A DNA stretch of 64,000 nucleotides, taken from contig CAZXQG010000006.1 of NCBI GenBank assembly GCA_964642725.1, positions 1 to 64,000 of the forward strand. Direction: 5' to 3'. Positions within the stretch are counted from its first letter, which is position 1; every line of letters begins with the position of its first letter. The translations under genes and the position numbers were made by a program. The DNA comes from JAGVPT01 sp964642725. Lineage in GTDB: Bacteria > Bacteroidota > Ignavibacteria > UBA10030 > UBA8401. The notes below the pieces were generated by a model. That model did not search any database, was not told the DNA's origin, and saw only the letters and a list, made by a program, of their open reading frames with translations. Below, one piece after another: positions 19,201 to 25,552 of this stretch.

Positions 19201-21282
19201 AACGTGAATTCCCTTTTTTGAGACACCGATGGCATCCCTGGAGTTTTCGAACATCGCACGAAGCTTTGCTTCGCTTTCGCGCAGCGAGTCTTCCGCTTGT
19301 TTGCGTTCGGAGACGTCGTGCAATATCACGAGAACGTGAAGCTTGCCTTCCAGCACGAAACTCGAAGTCGCCACATCCATGTCAAATTCAGTGCCGTCGG
19401 CCCGCAAACCACGGCTCACATATGTCAACGGCGCATCGCTTCCTTCATTTCGATTCCGAACAAAACCGCTGATGCGCGCGCGTTCACCTGGGGATATGAC
19501 ACTGAAGATCGATGTCCCTAATAGTTCCTGTGCAGATGAGACTCCGAACAGCCGCAATGCCGCTGCGTTGCACATCTCCCAGATCCCATTAACGTGGACG
19601 CCGATTGCATCGTGGGAATTATCAAGGATCGCGCGCAGTTTGGCTTCGCTTGCCTTTAATGCTTCTTCAGCGCGTCTCCGCTCCGTGATATCTTCGCCGT
19701 ACACAAACAGCTGACCCAAATCCTGCACGCCTCGCGCAGTCAATCTGAAAAGACGTTCATTGAGGTGAGCTTCGAACACTTTGATGGATCCATCGCGGAT
19801 GCAATTGAGCAGATCAAGAGTAACGATGTCCGGGATCGCCGAATGTACCGGCAAGCCTGGGTTAAGGCCAAAGCCGGTTGCGGCGGGATTAGGTAAAGTT
19901 ATGACACCGGTGGAGTCTATGCGGAAAACAACTCCCGGGTTAAGAAACGGGAAGAGAGATTGTTCTCGCACCAATGCTTCCATCTTTTTGCGCTCGGAAA
20001 TATTGCGTATCGTCCCGGTAATGGTGTCTGAGCCTCGGTCGGCGCCGTATTGCAGCCGCGCGGAGATCGAACACTCAACGGTCGAGCCGTCAGTATTCTT
20101 GAGGATGATTTCAAAATCCGAGACGTGTTTCTTTTCTCTTAAAGTATCAATGAAAGACGATCTCACCGCGGGGTCATCATAAAAATCGAGAATAGATTTT
20201 CCCAGAAGGCCGTTTCGCGTACACTGTCCTTCGGAAAGAACATCAATCGAAGGGCTGATCTCCAAAAGCGTTCCATCGGCGGTTGTTTCGAAATATACAT
20301 CTTGGATGTTCTCAAAGGCACTCCTGAATTTCGCCTCGCTTGCGATCAGTGCGTCTTCTGCTCTTTTTCGCTCGGAGATGTTTTGGATATGAGTGACGAA
20401 ATACTGTGGCTTTCGCCTGGAATCAAAGATCAGAGAACTCGAGACATTCGCCCAGACCACATCACCCCGCTTATGAGTATAGCGTTTTTCGAAATTGATC
20501 TTTTTTTCTTCGCCGCTTTGTTGCCGCTTGATGTAGTTGAGGCTAGTCTCCTTATCGTCCGGGTGAGTTATGTCTGAAACACTCATGCGCTCAAGCTCTG
20601 TACGTGTATAACCTAACATTTCGCAGAATGCAGCGTTCACTTTTAGAAGATGACCTTCAAGGCTGGTAAGGCACATGCCTACATTTGCATTTTCGAATGC
20701 GAGATGAAACCGTTCTTCGCTTCCCTCCAAAGCGCCGGGAACCAGTTCGAAGGGAGCGACGAACGCAAGCGAGACTCCGGCGACGGCAACAATCATCACC
20801 ATCCATGCAGCCGATGACCGCACATACACCTCTGGAGATGCGGCAGAACCGAACGTGCCTGAGACGAAGAGAACCCCCATTATTGAAATATAGATGACGA
20901 TGAGAACGATACTTGTGTATGCAGATTTTCGGTGGCCGAGAAGCATCAGATACAGAGCGATCATTGGTCCCAGCATAAACGTTACCGATAGGAGTCCAAG
21001 GGTTGCCACACCGGAAATGAGGAGTGAAGAAAGAATTCCTATCATCACGATGACGGAAATATCCGGGCGGAGTCGTCTTCTATCGAAGTAAAGGAAGGCA
21101 CCCACGCAAAAAAGGAACGCATGCAAGAGCATAAAGGGCTGAAATCCCATCGTTGGAATTCTCATGAGCGAGAGGAAGACGTTCAGCAGAAGAGCGATAA
21201 AAAAAAGCGGTATGAGTCGGCTCGCTATTCGATTTCGTAACGATTCAACAGAGATATAGAAATTCTGGCCGTTGGTTCTCAA
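16240..21282 (-). CDS. Giant membrane hybrid histidine kinase with nine PAS domains
   Basis: A 1680-residue paralogue of the kinase at 1946. The start is TTG at 21282, with AAGGA about 7 nt upstream. The N-terminus (six hydrophobic segments in about 20-180) and the first PAS, starting GSEERFHLAFENANVG, match the paralogue closely. Nine PAS domains are counted; the third is divergent and lies between ISERKKME and ITERRRAE. The kinase core has GGIAHDFNN with His1319, NLIINAGEAM, DTGHGM and GRGLGL. The receiver has Asp1615 in LDYSMPGMDG and IQKPYKP. PAS 1, 2, 7 and 8 correspond to PAS 1, 3, 4 and 11 of the other kinase, so modules were gained or lost while both ends were kept. The cue is unknown. 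There is no HPt domain. Confidence 0.95.
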   Translation of the reverse strand: MRTNGQNFYISVESLRNRIASRLIPLFFIALLLNVFLSLMRIPTMGFQPFMLLHAFLFCVGAFLYFDRRRLRPDISVIVMIGILSSLLISGVATLGLLSVTFMLGPMIALYLMLLGHRKSAYTSIVLIVIYISIMGVLFVSGTFGSAASPEVYVRSSAAWMVMIVAVAGVSLAFVAPFELVPGALEGSEERFHLAFENANVGMCLTSLEGHLLKVNAAFCEMLGYTRTELERMSVSDITHPDDKETSLNYIKRQQSGEEKKINFEKRYTHKRGDVVWANVSSSLIFDSRRKPQYFVTHIQNISERKRAEDALIASEAKFRSAFENIQDVYFETTADGTLLEISPSIDVLSEGQCTRNGLLGKSILDFYDDPAVRSSFIDTLREKKHVSDFEIILKNTDGSTVECSISARLQYGADRGSDTITGTIRNISERKKMEALVREQSLFPFLNPGVVFRIDSTGVITLPNPAATGFGLNPGLPVHSAIPDIVTLDLLNCIRDGSIKVFEAHLNERLFRLTARGVQDLGQLFVYGEDITERRRAEEALKASEAKLRAILDNSHDAIGVHVNGIWEMCNAAALRLFGVSSAQELLGTSIFSVISPGERARISGFVRNRNEGSDAPLTYVSRGLRADGTEFDMDVATSSFVLEGKLHVLVILHDVSERKQAEDSLRESEAKLRAMFENSRDAIGVSKKGIHVYANPSYLKLFGFENNSKFTGTSIIDSIAPSHRQQMTLNVQRRAAGEPVPKFYESRGMKVDGTEFDAEFNISTYEYNGEIYSVAVIRDITERKRAEEALRFERLLLRTLVDNIPDSIYSKDILCRKTLANLAEVRNLGVQSEAEILGKDDFKFYPKELAEEFLADDQLVLRTGQPLLDREEYIFNEKGQKRWLLTSKLPLRDSEGRIIGLLGIGRDITERKEAEETLRESEERFRQLAEAAVEGIAFTEKEIFVDGNERLAAMLGYKLEEMIGRPVSDFVAPDSRGIVLGHINERYEGPYEHFVQRKNGSIFPVESRARMMIWKGKKIRVTALLDIGDRKRAEEQLRKLSLAVEQSPASIVITDTKGNIEYVNPKFTQITGYTLEEVQGKNPRILKSGETPQQEYKTMWKTIMSGTDWQGEFHNKKKNGELFWESASISPVKDSNNSITNLVAVKEDITERKRMEEELRRSERHYRLLAENMVDVLWVMDLETMRFTYVSPSVEKLRGFTVEEVMNQSLEEVLTPNSLAHLNKILPDRIKAFLSGEPNSGRYQDEFEQPRKDGTTVWTDVTATGLKNKNGNVEIIGVSRDITERKLAERARQEAEDALRHAQKLESIGTLAGGIAHDFNNLLNAMLGQSTLAIGKLPKESPAKNHIEKSIQAADKAADLTRQLLAYSGKGKFVTEDFDLNRLVEENAQLLEVSVPKTTQLRYELDSSILCVHGDIGQIQQVIMNLIINAGEAMGPNPGYITIHTSRIELAENEAEYRKFTNTPVPPGKYALLQVSDTGHGMKPEVAARIFDPFFTTKFTGRGLGLAAVLGIIRGHKGGISITSEEGKGTEFEIVLPLVDVTTMPGVREMKETPMINGNGKTVLVIDDEPSILELLTDIFSDAKFKVIKASDPIKGIGLYRELQHSVAMVVLDYSMPGMDGKAAFEELVKINKDVRVLLCSGYSEEEMKLAFGDTRPQAFIQKPYKPAELLARVSAIV

Positions 21283-21964
21283 ATTGTTTTTCCTTATGGT
21301 ATTTGACTCATTGACTTTCTTAATATCGGAATCTTCTTCATCAATTATATTTGACGGATGAAGTGTGCCAACTCTTGGGGACGGTACCGGTCTGCAGCAG
21401 TCGATCTTCAGTGTATGCTTTTACCGCTTCCCAAAATAAACATTGTGTTTTGTAATCTATCGTCATCCTTCTGAGCCATAGGCTCATGCGCCTCAGGCCC
21501 AGACGCGCTCCGCTTGCCCAGGATGAACGCGTTTACAAAAATACAAGATTATTTTTTAGAAACGGCAGTAGACTGGCTTGTCGCGCCCTCATTGATCGTT
21601 CATCACAAAATACAAATGCCTCCATCATCAAAAACGAATCAGGAGGCCTACGAACCTTTACTCTTCCCGCCTACCCATTCACCTTGACGATTTCGCCGAC
21701 TCAAGGGAAACTTCCATGTATCTATCGTAATTCACAAAAACCATGCCTCCTGAAAAGGCCATTCTAAGCCGAATTTAGAGGTTTTTTATTGTAAATGGGA
21801 AGAATTAGCATCAAATTCGCCGGCATGGAAGAAGGCGAGGGTTGAAAAACCCGATCTCTGTGCTGCCTCTTTTCTTTGTGAAACCGTATTTTTATTACAC
21901 AGAGTGGCACCGAGATTCACAGAGTCTCACAGAGATCCCAAAAAGAATGTCAAAGTTGGCATTT
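21283..21964. other. Intergenic region with repeat elements, no gene
   Basis: This 680-nt stretch holds the promoter side of the giant kinase and the downstream side of the porin-like gene. It contains the left copy of a 41-bp inverted repeat (21433-21473) and, at 21897-21935, a string of CACAGAG/CACAGAT-like words of the kind found as degenerate simple repeats in many bacterial genomes. A 93-codon plus-strand frame (21486-21767) begins inside the repeat and shows no protein-like pattern. Confidence 0.6.
21433..21529. repeat. Left copy of a 41-bp inverted repeat with hairpin core
   Basis: Positions 21433-21473 match the reverse complement of 25466-25506 at 38 of 41 bases. On the inner side a hairpin TGAGCC-ATA-GGCTCA (21472-21486) follows and the element ends with CAGGATGAACG (21519-21529), a word also present in the palindrome cluster at 8046. 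The two 41-bp copies bracket a 4.1-kb segment holding only the porin-like gene and the TonB receptor. The arrangement resembles paired REP elements or non-autonomous transposon ends. Confidence 0.8.
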
Positions 21965-22720
21965 TTAAATCGTCAGCTGAAAGCCAAAATAGCCGGTAAT
22001 CGTTGCTGTGCCCGAAAAAGTGCGGCCGAGGGAAAAGAGAATATGATCGCTTTCGTTGAGATTGATGAATCCCCCGAAATTAAACCCGCTGCTCGGTTGA
22101 GATTCTTTGCTGTCTGCTGTTTGGAAATAGAGTTCCCCGCCTAAAGTGACAGCTTCGGAAAAATCGTACTGAGCCTCCCAGCCCGAGAAGATCCAGTTCT
22201 TATTTCCAACGCCGGGGTTAAACCAATAGCCTCCACCGCCATACGTCGTTAGTTTTCCATAACTTTTTTGAATCCATACCGGAATGTATGCGTCCACTTT
22301 TCCCGAACCCAACTGGTTATTTTCATCGCCGGTTGGAAGTTCAACGAGGGGAAAAATTCCAATCTGCGGAGTTGATGCAGTTTCTTCAAGCAATCGATAT
22401 TTAACTCCGAGCTCGGTGTCGGAGTATCCGTAATGGGTTGCGCCATCGCTGTGAACATATGCTAGCGGCGCTACAAGATGCAGCTGTACATTTGGGATGA
22501 CACCATAGTTCATTTCAAAGTGTGGGCACGTTGCGTTGGTTTCGTGTTTGTCGAACTGCTGCTGAGAGGCGAGGTAAAATTCCCAATGGAGAACGTCGAC
22601 GGGCTGCGGATCATCAGTCTTGAAAGGAGGGCCGGCAAACAACTCTGCCGTAAAGGAAAATGAAAGGAGCATATATAGAGTCCGCGTGAGCGATCTGATT
22701 GTCGTGTGATTTATCTTCAT
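21965..22720 (-). CDS. Predicted outer-membrane beta-barrel protein (transporter-like)
   Basis: About 251 residues from ATG at 22720 (an ATG 12 nt upstream is possible). Residues 1-29 form a signal peptide ending near LFAGPP. The body is built of alternating short strands, with GGGGYWFNPG and NWIFSGWEAQYDF near residues 165-190 and a terminal strand ending in FGFQLTI, typical of an outer-membrane barrel whose last residue is hydrophobic. The family resembles small putative transporters of the phenol-degradation MetA type; the substrate cannot be predicted. It is divergent from the TonB receptor and both genes are enclosed by the 41-bp inverted repeats. Confidence 0.75.
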   Translation of the reverse strand: MKINHTTIRSLTRTLYMLLSFSFTAELFAGPPFKTDDPQPVDVLHWEFYLASQQQFDKHETNATCPHFEMNYGVIPNVQLHLVAPLAYVHSDGATHYGYSDTELGVKYRLLEETASTPQIGIFPLVELPTGDENNQLGSGKVDAYIPVWIQKSYGKLTTYGGGGYWFNPGVGNKNWIFSGWEAQYDFSEAVTLGGELYFQTADSKESQPSSGFNFGGFINLNESDHILFSLGRTFSGTATITGYFGFQLTI

Positions 22721-22911
22721 CGTTGAGTCCATTTATTTTTCCTTCGATAGCCTCGGATCTAGGCGCACGTCTTCAATATGACAAACAGCGGAGGGGAAAG
22801 CAACTAAGAAGCCTCACATTGAAACTGTCTCAAGAATCGTTCGATTAAAAATTGAAAAAATGAGGATATAATCCCATATTATGATGGCGATTTTGCATCA
22901 GAAGGTTACAT

Positions 22912-23091
22912 ATGAAGCGAAGCAATGTCGATGATCCATTAGTTGTTTTCATAAAGTTGATTCGCGGGGATCATGGCATTGTGCGCCCAGGAGAAACATT
23001 AAAATCAGCAAGGATAGTGTTTGAAGATTTATTACATGCATTTCATAATGTTCGTACTCTATTCAATGAAGCTTATTGCGCAAAGCCATAA
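22912..23091 (+). CDS. Possible small ORF overlapping the TonB receptor start
   Basis: A 59-codon frame from ATG at 22912 begins MKRSNVDDPLVV and ends in AYCAKP. GAAGG lies 7 nt upstream, a good ribosome binding site. Its last 71 nt overlap the receptor gene in another frame. The composition is mixed, with no membrane segment or known motif. It may be a leader ORF that couples translation, or chance. I do not recognise it. Confidence 0.3.
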   Translation: MKRSNVDDPLVVFIKLIRGDHGIVRPGETLKSARIVFEDLLHAFHNVRTLFNEAYCAKP

Positions 23092-25438
23092 CGGGGGAGG
23101 TATTTCCGGAACCGTTTTGATTGAATCGACAAAAAAGCCGCTTGAATTTGTTAACGTTGTCGTGTTGAAAGAACTGGACAGCGCCCTGGTAACGGGAGCC
23201 GTGACCGACGAAAAAGGGAAATTTCAAATCGACAATGTTCCTCTCGGTACATACTTTATCAAATTCAGCTTGTTAGGATATGAAGAAAAGCGATCTTCTA
23301 AATTTAACATTGATGCAGACCGAAAGGGGTTTGCAGCCGGAACGCTATTCCTTAGGGAATCAGCGTTAAACCTTGGCGAGGTAACGGTGACAGCGCAGAA
23401 ATCGGTCTTCAGCAGCGCAATCGATCGGAAGGTCTACAACGTCCAGCAGGACATCATGAGCAAAAGCGGGTCGGTCAGCGATTTGCTCCAGAATGTTCCG
23501 TCCGTTCAGGTAGATGTTGACGGGAATGTAAGTCTCCGCGGATCGCCCGACGTGCAGGTGCTTATCAACGGCAAACCCTCGCCTTTGCTTGGAAATAACA
23601 TCGCCGACGCGCTGCAGCAAATACCGGCAAGCGCTGTTGAGAAGATCGAAGTGATAACTAATCCGTCGGCAAAGTTTACGCCCGAGGGAACGGCCGGGAT
23701 TATCAATATCGTCATGAAGAAGGATGCGAATCTTGGGCTCAACGGAACCGTGAGCGGCAACGCCGGCAACAGTTCACGGTATAATCTCAGTACAAGTGAG
23801 AACTATAATTCCGGAGCAGTAAACGTCTTTGGAAGTTACAGCATCAGGCAGGATGAGCGGAACATTGTCGGTACGCTTGCACGGAAACAGTTGGATTCTG
23901 CGAATGTCCCGAATTACTTCAATGAAAACGGAAAAGCAGTTTCGCGTCCGCTGTCGCAATTTGCGACAGTTGGGTTTGATTGTCGTCTTGGCGAAATGGA
24001 TAACGCAGGCCTCTCCGGTAACTACCGCTACCGGAATTACACGAGCAACGACATCACCGCCGAGACCCATTTAGACAGCTCCGAATCGATTGTCGATGAC
24101 TATGACCGCCGCCGCACCGATTACGATCAAACAGGTTCGTCAGGCCTCGCCGGATTTCTCGAACACGATTTCGACGGAGACGATCATAAGCTCCGCCTCG
24201 AGTTCAACGGAAATCAGATGTTCGACCAGGAAGACAATCATTTCTCCAACACGTACCGTGTACCAGCCGGGCTGATCGAGTATGACAACACGCTCATTCA
24301 AGAACACGACAAACGAGGACAACTCACGATTGAATATCATCATCTGCTTGACGGCCACTCCACCTTCGACGCGGGGTACGAAGGGAGATTCGACAGGGAC
24401 AACTTTGATTTTTACGGTTCGTATTTTGACCCGAACCTGCAATCGTTCGTCGAAGATACCGGAAAAACGAACCCGTTCGTCTACCATCAGGCCATTCATG
24501 CTTTGTACATGACGTATGAAACTTCATTCGGCGTGTTCAGCGTGCTGGCGGGATTGCGCGGCGAGAAAGCATTTATCACCTCCGACCTTCCGGCGAGTGC
24601 CGCAAGTATTCCGAACGACTATTTTAAGCTGTACCCGACTTTGCATTTGGCGTACAAGCTGAGCGAAGTCGATGAACTGCAGCTCAATTATAGTCTTCGC
24701 GCAAACCGCCCCCGTGGAGAAGACATGAATCCGTTTCCGGAATACCGCGACCCGCGAAATGTTCAAGCAGGCAATCCGCACCTCAAGCCGGAGTTTATTC
24801 ACTCGGTTGAATTCGGCTACCAAGTTCAAAGCGACAACATCAGCATTCTGCCGAGCATTTTCTACCGCAACCGGTATAATAAATTTACGTCGGTGACACA
24901 GGCGCTCAACGATTCAACGCTGTTGACCACGCGCGAAAATTTATCCAGCGACCAATCGGGCGGCGTTGAACTCGTCGTGACCGGAAATGCATGGAAAATA
25001 CTTTCCATCAACGCCAGCACGGATGCTTTCTACGAAGAGATCGACGCTTCGAATCTCGGGTATGGAGAGAAAAAAACAACCGTCACATGGAATGGAAACC
25101 TGAACTGCAACGTGAATATATCGAAGGGAACGATTCTGCAAATAAACTCTAACTACCGTTCAAGGCAATTGACACCGCAGGGAGAAAACCTGTCGAGTTT
25201 TGTTATGAACCTTGGCTTTCGACAAGACCTGTCCGCCGAAAAAATCTCTATCACCGCTACCGTGTCAGACATTTTTCGAACACTCAACAGAAAAACGGAA
25301 CTGAATACACCAGCGCTAACTCAGAGCTCTTTCACCAGCCGTGATTCGAGGGTGGCGTTCTTGGGCATCACATACCATTTTGGCGGCGAACCCCCAAAAT
25401 CAAAAGACAAGAGCCTTCAATTCGAAGAGGAGAATTAA
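23021..25438 (+). CDS. TonB-dependent outer-membrane receptor
   Basis: An 805-residue receptor. The start is taken as TTG at 23021 with AAGGA 8 nt upstream; an ATG at 23036 would give a shorter signal peptide. After the signal (to about residue 21) comes a carboxypeptidase-regulatory-like beta-sandwich (GGISGTVLIESTKKPL, GTYFIKFSLLGYEE; about 26-110). A plug follows with SVSDLLQNVPSVQVDVDGNV, SLRGSPDVQVLINGKP and IEVITNPSAKF (about 150-230). The remainder is a beta-barrel of the OMP_b-brl_3 type. Such receptors import ligands using TonB energy; members without a SusD partner, as here, often take up peptides, siderophores or unknown compounds. The adjacent genes give no substrate clue. Confidence 0.9.
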   Translation: MKIYYMHFIMFVLYSMKLIAQSHNGGGISGTVLIESTKKPLEFVNVVVLKELDSALVTGAVTDEKGKFQIDNVPLGTYFIKFSLLGYEEKRSSKFNIDADRKGFAAGTLFLRESALNLGEVTVTAQKSVFSSAIDRKVYNVQQDIMSKSGSVSDLLQNVPSVQVDVDGNVSLRGSPDVQVLINGKPSPLLGNNIADALQQIPASAVEKIEVITNPSAKFTPEGTAGIINIVMKKDANLGLNGTVSGNAGNSSRYNLSTSENYNSGAVNVFGSYSIRQDERNIVGTLARKQLDSANVPNYFNENGKAVSRPLSQFATVGFDCRLGEMDNAGLSGNYRYRNYTSNDITAETHLDSSESIVDDYDRRRTDYDQTGSSGLAGFLEHDFDGDDHKLRLEFNGNQMFDQEDNHFSNTYRVPAGLIEYDNTLIQEHDKRGQLTIEYHHLLDGHSTFDAGYEGRFDRDNFDFYGSYFDPNLQSFVEDTGKTNPFVYHQAIHALYMTYETSFGVFSVLAGLRGEKAFITSDLPASAASIPNDYFKLYPTLHLAYKLSEVDELQLNYSLRANRPRGEDMNPFPEYRDPRNVQAGNPHLKPEFIHSVEFGYQVQSDNISILPSIFYRNRYNKFTSVTQALNDSTLLTTRENLSSDQSGGVELVVTGNAWKILSINASTDAFYEEIDASNLGYGEKKTTVTWNGNLNCNVNISKGTILQINSNYRSRQLTPQGENLSSFVMNLGFRQDLSAEKISITATVSDIFRTLNRKTELNTPALTQSSFTSRDSRVAFLGITYHFGGEPPKSKDKSLQFEEEN

Positions 25439-25449
25439 TTGGAAGTCTC

Positions 25450-25506
25450 CCGAAGATGCCTTCGGCAGAAGGATGACGATAGACTACAAAATACAATATT
25501 TATTTT
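25450..25506. repeat. Right copy of the 41-bp inverted repeat with hairpin
   Basis: Positions 25466-25506 are the inverted copy of 21433-21473, with three differences in 41. On the inner side a hairpin CCGAAG-ATGC-CTTCGG (25450-25465) lies 11 nt after the TonB receptor stop and could act as its terminator. Hairpin sequences differ between the copies while the 41-bp arm is conserved, so the arm rather than the hairpin seems to be the selected or recently copied part. Confidence 0.8.
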
Positions 25507-25552
25507 GAGAAGCGACACTAGATGCAGGACTTCTGTGAGTGGTATTGACAAA

